Assembly: GCF_020921035.1 (NCBI RefSeq)
Contig: NC_063155.1
Location: 25,103,294 to 25,167,293 of the forward strand
Reading direction: 5' to 3'
DNA length: 64,000 nucleotides
Origin: Rhodamnia argentea
Taxonomy: Eukaryota > Streptophyta > Magnoliopsida > Myrtales > Myrtaceae
Shown here: positions 12,539 through 24,568 of the stretch, in pieces
Layout: the number at the start of each line of letters is the position of its first letter
Position numbering within the stretch: the first letter of the stretch is position 1
Notes under the pieces: generated by a model
What the model was told of the DNA's origin: nothing
Database searches by the model: none
What the model saw: only the letters and a program-made list of their open reading frames with translations
Translations under genes and position numbers: made by a program

Positions 12539-14490
12539 CCAAAGACGAAGAAGAAAGGGGGAAAAAGAACGGAAACCCAGAAAGGGAAAAACAACCGAAG
12601 AGGAGAAGGGGCTCCTCTTGGCAAAACGAAGAGGAGGGAACTTTCAAAACCTGAAAAGAAAGAAGAATCAAGAAGAAGCACGACCAAAAAAACAAAATTC
12701 AAACCCTTCTAGCGACAATCCATCATCAGCTGAGGAAGGGGGCAAAGTAAGGTTTTTTTTTTCCTCTCTTTCCCCCCAGTATGTTTCTTCTTTGAAGGAT
12801 CCTGCGAAAGCGAAATGGAGATTCAACAATGGGTGGTGACTCGGTGCCTGCATTATTATTTATAACTTCGTTTATTTTTTGATTTCCGCCATGAAGACTT
12901 TGAATATGGTTTGGCTTGGCTTGTTTTCTTCCTTCACTTCCTCTACCGCACAAAAGCGTCAACCAATCGGGAGGAGGGCACTGTCTGCTCAATTTTCTCC
13001 GTCTCGTCCAGGCAGAGCCTACAGAAATTCTTAGGCTGGTGGTGGGGCGGAGCCACGTGGCTGATAATATAGAGAACGAACTTTTAATGTTCAAGAAATT
13101 ATGCAGGATTGTTGCGTTTCTTTAACCAGGAATTATGCTTCTTTTGTTTCTAGAAGGCTGGTGGTGGGGCGGAGCCACGTGGTTGATTATATTTATTTTT
13201 TTCTTTAATAGAGATTAAAAGAAGAGAGAGAAGAGGAGGGGGGAGGAGAGAGAGAGAGAGAGATAGGCTGGATTGGGCTGGAAAATTCCCCTTTATCAAC
13301 AGTCAACTATACATTGCGTGCCCTTTTGCACTCGCCGTGTCTGTCGTGGTGAGCACGCCGTCTTTACGAGCAGTCCGACACAACCTTAATTCCGTTCGAT
13401 ACGCAAAATCGAATTTTGTGTCTCTGTTGCATCGGTAATTTTCGATCTAAATTGATCGGATAAATTAAATCTGTGCAAATGTGAAAATCTTGAGGACTAC
13501 GTTGATAGCACTGTAACACATGCACGATTTGTGTGGTGTTTTTCACGTTTCTTTCCCGTGCTTTGTTGTTTCAAAGGGTAATTTGGGAATTAAAATGATA
13601 ATTTTAGCAAATTACACGTGGATAATACAAAAGGCAACGGCGTAATAATTTGTTTTGAGACGTGAGCAAAAGTATTTAAGACGAAGAGTAAAGATGGGAA
13701 GGGGCGTTCGTCCCGTCATCATCTTCGTTTTTCACCTTTTTTAAAGTTTGGTGTCGGGGAGTTGGACGGAACGCCACGTGGGTGCCGCCACCCTGTCTGA
13801 ATTTGCCCCGTTACATTCGCGCTCCACCAACCCACGCTCTGCTGCGCCCAAAGTTTCAGGTCGGCGTTTCCTTTTACATCTTCCCCCCAAAAGTAGTTCA
13901 ACTATCTGTTCCGAATGCAAGTGATATCCTATCCGGCTTTGAATGTGAATCAATTATAACTTGTTCTTATCTAAACAAACTAGAATCGACCCGAATTGGG
14001 TAAGACAAATTTTGCCCGGAAAAAAAAAAAATATTAGAAACGAGATCTGTTTCTTGCTGTAAATCGGCATCATAAGTGATGCCGTCGCATGTTGGTTTTA
14101 GCTCTGTGGCGACTATTACCAAGTGGCCAATAGATCTCTTTCTCACGATCTTAGATCAAGACGACATCGATCGTTGCGTGGCGGCAACCTGAGTCGCCAA
14201 TTTCTCTCCCCTTATCACTCCTCCTCTCCCCGTATATATATATGGCATTGATTTGGGACCACCACCATAAAAGAGATTGTGTGACCGACGGTTGTCATTC
14301 TCAATAACGGTTGCGGCGGCTAACATTGATCACTCTTGGCGAAGAAAATGGTCAGAAGGCTCTGATTTGTATAGAAGAGAATGTAACACATCCAACGCAC
14401 ACTCGGACATTAAGTGAATAAGTTGGATTAAAAACACAGAACATGACATGGTTCTTCAATTTCACTCAGCCCCCCACCAGGCTCTCTTTC
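12539..14490. other. Lipase upstream region and 3' flank of the neprosin gene
   Basis: This is the promoter side of the lipase gene and the 3' side of the neprosin-family gene. It contains a near-exact 38-bp direct repeat with G-boxes (13033-13070 and 13155-13192), two further CACGTG sites, and a GA tract at 13245-13262. No coding exon is supported. Confidence 0.5.
13033..13192. promoter_or_regulatory. Duplicated G-box segment upstream of the lipase gene
   Basis: Two copies of a 38-base segment (13033-13070 and 13155-13192) share GGCTGGTGGTGGGGCGGAGC followed by CACGTGG. Each carries the palindromic G-box CACGTG (13054-13059 and 13176-13181), the class of site bound by plant bZIP and bHLH factors. 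Two more CACGTG sites lie at 13615-13620 and 13775-13780. All four are 0.5-1.25 kb upstream of the lipase start codon. Regulation through them is inference. Confidence 0.45.
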
Positions 14491-17159
14491 TTAAGGGCAC
14501 TTCACATTTCTCCCGGGTCCTCCGTAGTAGAAATAATTCCCCCACGCGTCGTTGTACTCCTTTTGGATGTCGTAGCAGTTCGGGTGGTCGGCAACGACCT
14601 GGAGGTCCGGCGGCGGGCTCAGGTTGTTGTCCCAGTCGACCACCTGCAGGTTGCGAAAGTAGGAGGCCTTGGCAAACCCCTCCTCGGCGAACTGCCCGCT
14701 CCCCATCTGGGTCGCGGTGTGAGACCCGGAGGGCGCGGAGTTGACGATCTCCCCGCCGAACTGGACCATGGTCGCGTGGTCCATCAGGTGCGTGAACAGG
14801 AACGACGGCCAGTACCCGACCAGAATGCCTGGCCCGAATTCCAGCCACCAATTCCCGTGCTTCGGATCCTACAAAATCAAGGAAAGGCATCAATGCAGAA
14901 CCATCATCAGACTATGTCGAATTGAGGATTGCTTTGTAAAGGGAAAAAGTCAAGTTAAATCGAAGTCAATAATTGTAGCCACGTAATCAGAACGAGGGGA
15001 ATGCTTCACGCTTAGGTTTGTCCCAATCTGCAATCCTCGATCGAGAGAAGCTTTCGCTTCAAGCCTGAGGAAGAATTATGCTACTGCCTTAGCTTTTCCA
15101 GCACACGCCACTGCATCATGCTTAAACATTTGATGATGTCCCCTTCCATCATTGTCTATGATAATCTTCCCACTTCTCTCCTCTTCCCATCTCTTTTTCC
15201 TCCATCCGTTTTCTATGTTTCTTAACGGGACTGGTTAATAAAGATTACGCCTAATCAATCTTAAAGTAAATCTCTTGATTTATACTTGGGACTGGCTAAA
15301 ATGCCCACGGTGATCACCCCATTTCAAAAGCAAAAGGTGAACTGGAGCTGACTAAGGTTTTCGAGTTGATGGAGCGTGAAGAACGTCACGCACACAAGCA
15401 TGCAAAGCTGATGCGAAATTCAAGCTAAAAAGGACACGGGCACACGCACGAATCTAGTTAATATCTTCCCAAGTTTCCCATATGTATTGCTCGTCGAGTT
15501 CGACGCATACGAATCGAGAGCCATGCAGCGATACGGGAGAACACGACGTATGCATCGCGAGGATGATATGCATACCTTCCATATCAACAGGCTAATGTCG
15601 AATTGGCCGCCGTTGAACGAAGAAGTGGGAGATATAGCGGCTCCAAGTGCAACCCTGCTGTCTGTTTGGACGAAGCCTGAACACAGCAAGTTATAGCATC
15701 CTGTTGTCTGGTATGCATCAGTCTGCTCGTACCAAGTCATATATGTGTATCGATCATCAAACAGCCAAAACATTGATGTCAAATGTCGGGAAAAATGTGA
15801 AAAAACCTATGTAGGATGTGAGTTTTATTCTTACGGTCCAATATGTAAAGAACCTTGGGAAGTTGTCCCCGTACAACTCTGGACTAACCTGTCAAAATCC
15901 ATAAGTGTGCATTCGTGTTTCAGTCGATCAACATACACCCGAGTTAATAGAGTGGAAATTTAGAAAAAAAAAAAAGTTTAGGACAATTACTAGCTAGCTC
16001 GATGTAGAAAAGGAGAATAATTTTAAGTCACCTGCCAACCAGCTTCGATGGTGTTGAGATCATCGCCGAAAGAGCCGGAGATGACCCAGATCTGGGACAA
16101 ACTGAATTCGGATTGATTGGCGACTTGGGGTGCCCAAACATTGACGCTCGCTTTTGCTCCGTAGTATTGATCTCCGGTCACATACCCAACCGCATGCTGT
16201 ACAGGTACATTGTACATGTGAACCTATCTATGTAGTGGACACTTTTTCTTATCACTCTACTATCAATGAGATTTCATTTTTCTAATGAACAAGCTTGATT
16301 CGCGTCATCTGATATCCGGCCGAGCATCGGGTTCACTCTACATAGACTAGTTTTTTTTAATCTCATTTCGCTCTCTTTCCTGAGATGCAATTTGGTTTTC
16401 CCGGCTGAACATGATAACCAATCTTTGGCTATAGGAAATGAATGAAATACAGCAATTACCTCATGACCGTCGTAGCTGAGAAAATCTCTTCTGATGCATC
16501 TTCCTGCTTTCCTTCCAAACTTTTGCAGAGAGCTAGCTCTTAATATGTCCTCTTCGCTCGTTCTCCGTATCGGGATCGTCCCTCCTGGGCACGACTCACC
16601 CGTGTTCCTCCATAACTGGAAATCCTCTACAAACACCATTCCTGTCAGCTCACGACTTCTCGGTCTCTCGGGCGGATCCTGAGCGAACAATCCAAGAAAG
16701 AAAAAATTGAGTCTACTACAGTGGCTAATCATGCAGCGTCAGGGATGAAAATTACCAGTGGTTTCTGTCCTCTCAACAGCGGATGATCGAAAGCCGGCTG
16801 TTGATGCAGCAAAACACAATCTATAACTTCACCATGAAGGGTCTGAGACAAGGCCAAGAACAAATTGATGTTGGAGCATTCATACGAGAATTAGCAAATG
16901 CCTGAATAGGGAACCAAAAGGGAGTGTCGATGGATGCCTGAATTGTCTTGACCGAAGGCTTGTTGATCTTCCTCAGATGGGTCTTGATCCTGTTCAACCT
17001 GTGCAGCTCTTTCTGCGGCCGCAGACTCTGATAGTCGGCTGCGCGACGACGAGCATAGCCGAACCCCGACAGATGGAATGGGCAGACGCCAGAGAGAAGA
17101 AGAAGCGAGACCAAAACGGGGAGGGCAGGGAAGATCTTACGCTGGTTGGAAGCGATCAT
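14491..17159 (-). CDS. Neprosin-family secreted protein (DUF4409 + DUF239)
   Basis: Seven exons on the minus strand: 17159-16938, 16842-16756, 16678-16460, 16196-16032, 15888-15835, 15722-15576, 14868-14491; together 423 residues, the usual family length. Residues 1-33 are a signal peptide with a strong hydrophobic core. The propeptide part has the family motif NKPSVKTIQ...VIDCVLLHQQPAFDHP. The C-terminal domain contains HAVGYVTGDQYYGAKASVNVW, QIWVISG, EAGWQVSPELYGD, GCYNLLCSGFVQT, and GNWWLEFGPGILVGYWP. Neprosin from Nepenthes is a glutamic peptidase that cuts after proline; activity of this homologue is not proven by sequence alone. Intron 1 appears to use a GC donor (CAG/GCATCC) rather than GT, because only that junction keeps the conserved VKTIQ segment and the reading frame. 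Secretion to apoplast or vacuole is inferred. Confidence 0.93.
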
Positions 17160-17869
17160 GCTTAAGAAAGTTCCCTTTGGCTAAATCTGTCCGTGCATGT
17201 TCATCCGCTACCTCACTCGATCAGAAAAAGTGAAAAAAAAAAACAGGTGGTGTCGCTCGGAATCTGAAGTTGATGCATGCAGCTATGTAATAACGAAGAC
17301 TCGTGTACGAAAAACTATACGCTCAAATATAGTACTGTCGCGTTATTTTAAGCGTCCAGAGGGACTATTGTCTGAAAAGAATGGGAAAAAGCTTGGTGAG
17401 CATGGAATGTCTGCCGTTGAACCAATGATGATGTCTGAAAGGCATGATCGGCTTTTCCATGTTGCCCGCTCTCTTTGGTCCTACACGTACTTCCTCCCTT
17501 TTTTTTTTCTTTTTTTTTGGCCGAAAGCTGTGTGATTTTCTCGCCTAATTATGGTTCGGAAGGTCCGGAAATTTGGCAACGAGAGAATAAAGTCTCCGTC
17601 TATTGATTCTACACGGTATTATGACGTGGTCCACCCTTATAATCATGGCATTTGCGCATTAATTAGCGGCATTATCATGTTGATTAATCATATTTGCTTT
17701 CCGATGCACGTCTCCTATGAAGCCAAAGGCAATCCTAGTGTAATGGAATTCCTAGACATTGGTTTCTACGGAGGTTGGGACGATCTTGAGTCCCATGCAC
17801 GATGATCCGGGAAGCTATATTTGGCTGATCTCTCATTGAATACGAGGATTTGTGATCTAAAGATGGTCA
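17160..17869. other. Neprosin gene upstream region; nothing else recognised
   Basis: The 5' flank of the minus-strand neprosin gene, then sequence leading into the truncated copia element. A T-rich stretch lies at 17498-17519. An 84-codon open frame at 17551-17805 has no recognisable domain and no supporting exon structure. Confidence 0.45.
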
Positions 17870-19875
17870 ATGAATATGTTGAAGTCAAGCTGCGTGCCAC
17901 ACGCGGCTATCGAAGAGGAGAGTGATAAATCTATCGTTAAGATGGAGCTTGAAGCCGGAGAATCTGCAGAGAATGGCGAGTCATCCGATGATGCTCCGAA
18001 AGTTGAAGAAACGGTAGAAATTCCTCGTACTATTGCAACGGGTCGAGGAAAACGCACTCTCAAAGCACCGGAGAGGTACAGTTTTGAGGACATGGTTGTT
18101 TATGCTCTTACCGTAGGCTCCGGTAATCCAAGGTCCTATCATGAAGTTTTGAAAAGTGATCACAAAGAAAAGTGGATGACTGCTATGACGGAGGAGATGG
18201 AATCGTTACAAAAGAATGAGACATGGCAGCTTGTGAAGAAGCCCCAGGATCGGAAAGTCATTGGCTGCAAATGGGTTCTTCGAAAAAAGAAAGCAACAAC
18301 AGACACAGAGCAAGAGAGATACAAGGCCCGACTTGTTGCTAAGGGCTATGCACAGAAGGAGGGGATCGATTATGATAAAATATTTTTCCCAGTTGTGAAA
18401 CACACGTCAATTCGTGTTTTACTAGCTATGGTGGCCATGTATGACTTGGAGCTTGAGCAGCTAGATGTGAAGGCAACATTCCTTCATGGAGACTTGGAGG
18501 AGAAAATTTACATGGAGCTACCCGAAGGCTTCAAGGTGGAAGGGAAAGAGAATCATGTTTATTTGCCGAAGAGATCACTTTACGGTTTAAAGCAATCTCC
18601 GAGGCAATGGAATAAAAGGTTTGATTCTTTTATGCTTCGTATTGGCTACATGAGGAGTGTGCATGATCCTTGTGTCTATTACAGAGTTTTTGATGATAAG
18701 TTACTTATTCCGTTGATGCTTTATGTTGATGATATGTTGATTGCTACAAGAAAAATGGGAGATATTATTTCACTAAAGTCTCAATTAAGCAATGAGTTTG
18801 AAATAAAGGATCTTGGTGCTGCAAAAAGGATCCTTGGCATAGGAATCTTTCGAGATAGACATGCAAGTAAACTTTGGGTAAATCAAAAGAAGTATGTTGA
18901 GAAGGTCTTAGAGAGGTTCAACATGGAAAAAGCTAAACCGGTTTGTACACCTTTAGCAAATCACTTCAGATTATTTGGAAACAATGTCGTAGTTCACATG
19001 AGAATGTTGTAGAGATGTCTCGAGTACCATATGCCAACGCAATAGGGAGCCTCGTGTATGCTATGGTTTGTAGCAGACCGGATTTGGCTCATGTAGTGAG
19101 TTTTGTTAGCCAATACATGAGCAATCCGGGTAAGAAGCATTGGGAAGCTGTTAAGTGAATTTTTCGTTATTTGGCTGGAACTACCATAATGGGTTTGATG
19201 TCCAGTTCAAAGGGAGAATCAATCGATTTAGCAGGTTATGTCGATTCGGACTTTGCTGGTGATTTGGACAAGCGTAGGTCCATCACGGGATACGTCTTTA
19301 TTCTTGGAGGTAGAGCTATTTCGTGGAGGGCAATGCTTCGATCTACTATAGCATTGTCTACAATCGAAGCCGAGTATATGGCAGCAATCGAGGCCGCGAA
19401 GGAGAGAATATGGTTGACCGGCTTGGTCACAGAGTTGGGTTTAAAGTAGAAAAGTGTTACACTATATTGCGATAGCCAAAGTGCAATATGTCTCGCTAAG
19501 AATCAAGTGTTTCATTCCAGAACGAAACACATTGAAGTTCGGTACCACAAGATTCGAGAATTTGTGGAGAACGGTAGCTAGACATGACCATATGGAACCG
19601 TGGGCCCGGAACCGGCCCGTGGACCGGGCCCACGGTTCCATAATTGTGGGAACCGACCCGAAACCGCCGATTTCGACTCATTATTATTTAAAAAAAAAAG
19701 ATATGGGCTGGTGGGGCAAAGAGCTGTTGGGCTATCTGCCCCACTGGGCCCCCCGCCCTCCTCCCCCCCAACGGTTCTTTGGGCTGTTTGGCGATGGCCC
19801 AAAGAACCGTTGTAACATGCAACGACCAATTGGCCGTTGGTTAAAAAAAAATTTGAATTATTTTTAATTCTTGCC

Positions 19876-19884
19876 TATAAATAC
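19876..19884 (+). promoter_or_regulatory. TATA box of the hAT transposase gene
   Basis: TATAAATAC lies about 200 bases upstream of the first transposase codons and just before a CT-rich leader. Position and sequence fit a core promoter inside the transposon; activity is not shown. Confidence 0.4.
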
Positions 19885-19914
19885 ATATCCTCCCCCTTTC
19901 ATTTTTCTCAGAAA

Positions 19915-20047
19915 TCCTTTCAACAATTCTCTCAAATTCTCTCAATTCGCTCAAATTCTCTCAATTCGCTCAAATTCTCTCAATTCGCTTAATTCTCTCA
20001 ATCCCGCCTCAATTCTCTCAATCGGATTTCCTATCAATTCTCTTAAA
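19915..20047 (+). repeat. CTCAATTCG-type short tandem repeats in the hAT leader
   Basis: Variants of CTCAATTCGCTCAAATTCT are repeated several times head-to-tail between the TATA box and the first transposase codons. They may be slippage products. Many in-register CTC/TTCT pyrimidine blocks make this a pyrimidine-rich leader. Confidence 0.5.
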
Positions 20048-20084
20048 AATTGGAAGTGGAAGCAGAAATGATGAAAATGGGAAG

Positions 20085-22217
20085 ATGACTATGGGAGATT
20101 CCGAGTATCACATTCCCGAATATGATCCTCGTGAGTATGCATGTTGGGAAGACAATGACGATAATATCAATACTGTCTCGATTCCGAACGTCGAGTACAT
20201 CCCAACACAAGAAAGTCTTCATCCCCCTATCGGTGTCGAAGAAACGTCAACGGCAAATGAGCCAGGACGGAAGGGCCGAGATAGTACATCCGACTTGTGG
20301 CTACACTTCGACAATGTACGTGATGAAGGCGAAGGTAAGTATAATATAAAATGTAAATATTATTCGCAAACATATAAATTTACGAAAGGAGACGGTTCTG
20401 GAACATTCCGTCGGCATCTGACGAAAAAACATCCAACGCAAGCGGGGATGGACAATACGCAACAACAAATTTCCGGGTACGCCAATTCTAATCATCATCC
20501 TTTATTCCGTTACATCGATGCACTTTATAAACAAACATTATCCGAATATGTTGCCTTTGATCATGCTCTTTTTACTCTTGGTGAAAATTTTAATTTGAAA
20601 TAGTTGATAAATACTGCGTTGGTTCCGCAAGCACCAATTATTTCAAAAAGTACTCTTAAACGCAAAGTTTTTCATTTTTATAAAAAAGGAAAAAAATCTT
20701 TAGCAAAATTTTTTGCGAAATTCAATGGATGTGTGCATATAGGTAGCATATTTGGAGTGATCCTTGGAAAATTCATTCTTATATGAGTGTCACGTGTCAT
20801 TGGATAGGTGACGATTGGACCATTCAAAAAAGACTTATTGCATTTCGAGTTTTTGATGAAAGACATTCGGCTCATAATATTTATAGAATAATTAGGCAAG
20901 TTTTAGAAGAATATAATTTGATAAATAAAGTATTTTCAATTGGTTTTGATAATGCCGCCGCAAATACCGCTTCTATTCTCGAATTAGAAAATATTTGCAA
21001 ACCCACTTTTGGCGAACAATTTTTTCACATTAGATATGCTTGCCATGTTTTAAATTTATGTGTACAAGATGGTTTACGAACTCTTGACACTTCTCTCGCC
21101 CTAATAAAGGGTGCAATTAAATTTTTATGGAGCTGTCCCCATTTTATGAAATCATGGGAAAAATTTTGTAAACAACATGGAAGAAGGGCAAAAAGATTTC
21201 CAAAAGATATTCTGATTCGTTGGAATTCTATTTACGAGTTGCTTCGGCAAAATTTTGATTACAAAGATTTATTATGTATGTTTATTTCACAAAATATTCC
21301 TGAAATTACTTTACTTCTGCAACATTGGGATGTTTGCAAAAAAAATTTAGATTTTTTGAAAATTTTTAATGATACTACTAAGACTTTATCTGGTATTTAT
21401 TATCCTACTACGCATTTATTTTTAATAGAGTGTGTTAATATTGGTAGTGTTTTTAGTGAATATGAAAATGACACTGAATTAACTCGAACTATTTTAATAA
21501 TGCGAGAAAAATGGTTGTATTATTATTTCCAAATTCCTCTTGTCTATTTAGTTGGTATTATTTTTTATCCACGTATTAAATTAGACGGTTTACTAGATTA
21601 TTTGAATTTGTATTATCATGATTGTTTACATTTGGAAGATTCAATAAATATTTCAAATATACAAGGAGATGTTAAAGAATCTATAGTAGTATTATATAGA
21701 GAATTTTGTAGTAGATATGGTTTAAGTGATTCTGGATCTTTACAATTTCTTGTCTCACGTAGCGAAGGTGGTAGTTCACTTAGTAGAGGGTATAATATGC
21801 TCAAAAGTAGGCAAAAAATAAAAATAAAAAGGGGCAACATGTAGTATTTCTGAATTAGAAAAATATTTAACCACTCAATTTGAGTTTCATGATGCAGAAC
21901 ATAGTACATATTTCGAAATCCTAAAGTGGTGGAATAGTCACCAAATCGATTACCCAGTTCTCGCCATCATCGCTCGCTAGATACTAGCAACCCCTTCTTC
22001 AACGGTTGCGGTTGAACAAACATTTAGCGCTGGAGGATTAGTTTTGGACTCTCGCCGTTCAAGATTAAGCCCGGAATCTGTGGAAGCTCAAGCTTGTGTC
22101 GACGATTAGACGATAGCGAATTTTCGACACCAAGAGCTGGATCGAGAACACGAATTTTTTAGCGAGGATTGTGGAGATACCACCGCCACGGGTACCACAA
22201 CGGGTAGCGACGATTGA
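20085..22217 (+). pseudogene. hAT transposase remnant (BED finger, RNase H-like core, hATC)
   Basis: The N-terminal part (20085-20603) holds a BED-type zinc finger, with SDLWLHFDNV, one metal-binding cysteine retained in IKCKYYSQTYKF where the family has CxxC, and HLTKKHP. The second cysteine is tyrosine, so the finger is damaged. A stop at 20601-20603 ends this piece, and another stop follows near 20784. The catalytic core continues at 20783-21844 (GFDNAAANT, RYACHVLNLCVQDGL, RWNSIYELL). The hATC dimerisation region follows out of one continuous frame (WWNSHQIDYPVLAIIAR, PSSTVAVEQTFSAGG) with more stops. It is a RICESLEEPER-type transposase, no longer functional. Confidence 0.88.
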
Positions 22218-22844
22218 CGATGAGGTAAGTTGGAGTTATCAAAGGTAAAATAACTACATGGGCTTTGATTCTTCTATCCCCAAGAAGATATGTAGGCGCT
22301 TAATGATAATTCATTAAGTTTAAGCTCATTCCTCCTCTCTCTCTTTTTTCCCCACATTTTATTACAATGTACAATTTGATTATATTTTATATTTTATAAT
22401 TTATTATGTTTATTTTATTATTTATTATTTTAAAAATTAAAATTAAAAAACGGAATCGGAAGGAATCGGCCCGAGAACCGACCCGAACCAAGTATTTTCA
22501 AGGGCCGGTTCCGGTTCCAACTTTTCGTGGAACCGGAACCGCCGGTTCTCGAACCGGAACCGGCGGTTCCACGGAATCGGCCATGCCTAACGGTAGCATT
22601 GCTTTAGAGAAAATCCATACTAAAGATAATCCTGCGGATATGCTCATGAAGACGGTTACTACGAAGAAGTTCAAGTCCTGCAAGGACTTGACTTCTCTCA
22701 CTCATCATTGAAGTTGATGGAGGCCGCACCGGTCTAGGTGCGGGCGTACCTTTGCGAATGTACGGTGGAGATTGAGATATATTTGTTTTCTTGGTTCGAG
22801 TGGAGGCTTGTGATTTATTCAAGCCAAAGGTGGAGATTTATTGA

Positions 22845-23152
22845 TGTTGTCTTGAATTTCAAACGATGTTAATGAAGGCTTGGAAATATGTCAAGATATT
22901 TCAAAAGATTTGGGGGATAATCATTAAAGATTTATTAGTTAGTTTCTTAAACTGATAAGATCTTTAGGAATACAAATATGATTATATTTATTATTCAGCA
23001 CTTGTACCTTATATCTTTTTACGCTCAGAAATAAAAAATCGTCTCTCTCTCCCGTGGACGTAGGCGGATTTTCACCGAACCACGTAAAGCTCTGCGTTCT
23101 TGATTATTTTTATTTTTCATTTCATCTAATTAGAGAGCTCTTCCGTACAACA
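22845..23152 (+). repeat. 3' LTR of the copia element
   Basis: It starts TGTTGTC shortly after the polypurine tract and ends CCGTACAACA, so the ends are inverted TGTTG/CAACA as in many plant copia LTRs. The boundary could start three bases earlier (TGATGTTG). No matching 5' LTR exists in the window, so it cannot be confirmed by comparison. Confidence 0.6.
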
Positions 23153-24568
23153 GAATAGCGACAACTCCAAAACCACGGGTTGAAATTTTGTCCGACCACT
23201 AGCCAACAGGTCCGGCCCCTGAGCAGACAGAGTACGATCCCTTAGAAGTGATGTCTGTAAATCTCTGTGATCATTTTCTGCTCTAAAGCATTACTCACAC
23301 ACAGAAGCGAGCCAAAGACGGAGTGCGAGATTAGGTGAGCCTCACGTATGATCTGATGCTTTATCTAATAAGTCATTAGGCTCGTGTGAATTGGAACGGT
23401 GCAAACAACGTTTTCGGCGAGAGCTAATGGAGCGGGGGGACGGGCCAAGCCAAAAGATCCATTAAAAAAAAAAAAGTTGCCTAATTCTTGCAGAATCCTT
23501 GTGCTCGATTCGGTCAAATGAATGGAAAGCCAAACCCTTGACTTCGGCAGCAAATTCACGTGTTGTCCCTTGTGTTTTGCCCCCTTTTGGGAAGACGATG
23601 AAGCAAGCGAGGGAGAGAATTCATTGGGCATGGATCAAAGCAATTTGAAAATTTATATATCCGGTGGGTTCTTTTGGCTGAACATTTCTGGTGTCGCCCG
23701 TTGAGATAAGTCACGTACTCAGCCATCTCAATCTTATATTTGCTCCCCCTAAACTTTCAAAAAAATTCAATTAATACCTATGATTTGCTCAAAGTATTAC
23801 AATTTAACCTCACTCTAGTTATAATCTTCAACCCCATTAGGTTCTATATGCAAATTTGAGCAAACCTAGCCAGCTCAATCTTTTCTTCTTCTTCTTCTTT
23901 TGCCAACGGGTCCGCGTCGGGTGGTTTTGATTTCCTGCTACATATTTTCTGAAAATTCGGTGCACCATTCTTCCTCGTGACCCGAACGCCGACTATAGTC
24001 TTATGTAAAATAACATTAATAATTTATGAAAAAGTCGTGAAAAAAATTCAGGATGACTTTGAAATGGTCATATTTAAATGTTTGAAAATTACAAGTGTTT
24101 CGTGGGAAAAAAAACGTAAATTTAACACTCTGATAATATGATATGGTCATCCCACGATTGAAAGGTAAACTTAAACCTACCCATTATGGCAAATAATATT
24201 CAGAAAAGAGAGTGAGCGCGTTGAAAAATTTGGAAGGATGAGTGAAGTAATATGATAAATCGTACACAAAGTCAACGGTCGAAAAAGGGGTTTAATACTA
24301 AAATAGGATTAGAGGTTCATTGAACCGGAGAAATAGATCCGTTTCTGGATCGCCGTCCGTTGAACATTCTTCGGTCAGCTCGGTCAACAAGAGCTGCCAC
24401 TCTCCACGTCAAATGACCGGACTGCCCTCCTCTCTACCCCGCCACCCATCGCCTTTATTACAATATATTACAATATAAGGTCCTTTTACTAAATGCCTTG
24501 GCCTTACCTAAAAGAATCCCTCGCGAGAATTCTAACCCCCTCTCTCTCCTTGCTCCGGTGGAGCTCAC

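Larger units (their letters stand above)
19579..22589 (+). mobile_element. hAT transposon nested in copia element, 3,011 bp
   Basis: The left end is TAGACATGACC and the right end, reverse-complemented, is TAGGCATGGCC (9 of 11 identical). It is flanked by an exact 8-bp target duplication, ACGGTAGC, at 19571-19578 and 22590-22597, the size expected for hAT elements. Both sub-terminal regions are dense in GGAACCGG/CCGGTTCC motifs, probable transposase-binding repeats. Between them are a TATA box (19876), a leader with a CTCAATTCG-type tandem repeat, and a decayed transposase gene. The host sequence is RNase H of the copia element, so the insertion is younger than the copia copy. Confidence 0.92.
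17870..22711 (+). pseudogene. Copia polyprotein remnant: reverse transcriptase and RNase H
   Basis: The largest intact piece, 17870-19012, carries the copia reverse transcriptase: a WMTAMTEEMESLQKNETWQL entry motif, the ARLVAKGYAQKEGIDY region, DVKATFLHGDLEEKIYM, and the catalytic YVDDM box near 18724. A frameshift near 18960 moves the reading to another frame (EMSRVPYANAIGSLVYAM, to a stop at 19156-19158). RNase H continues at 19171-19449 (GYVDSDFAGD, TIALSTIEAEYMAA) and ends at another stop. The final part, with the HTKDNPADM motif, lies beyond the hAT insertion at 22598-22711. At least one frameshift and two in-frame stops are visible in addition to the insertion. Confidence 0.9.
17870..23152 (+). 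mobile_element. 5'-truncated Ty1/copia retrotransposon, split by a nested hAT element
   Basis: The element opens abruptly in the integrase-to-reverse-transcriptase linker; no 5' LTR, primer-binding site, gag or integrase core is seen, so it is truncated. It runs through reverse transcriptase and RNase H, is interrupted at 19579-22589 by a hAT transposon, and resumes at 22598 with the end of RNase H. A polypurine tract (AAAGGTGGAG, 22826-22835) is followed by a likely 3' LTR that opens TGTTGT and closes ACAACA. Frameshift and stops show it is long inactive. Confidence 0.88.

Noticed and set aside
14443-14925. 160-codon plus-strand frame across the last neprosin exon
   Set aside because: Antisense to a well-supported exon with conserved family motifs.
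17551-17805. 84-codon frame between neprosin gene and copia element
   Set aside because: No domain, no upstream exons, and it ends just before transposon sequence.
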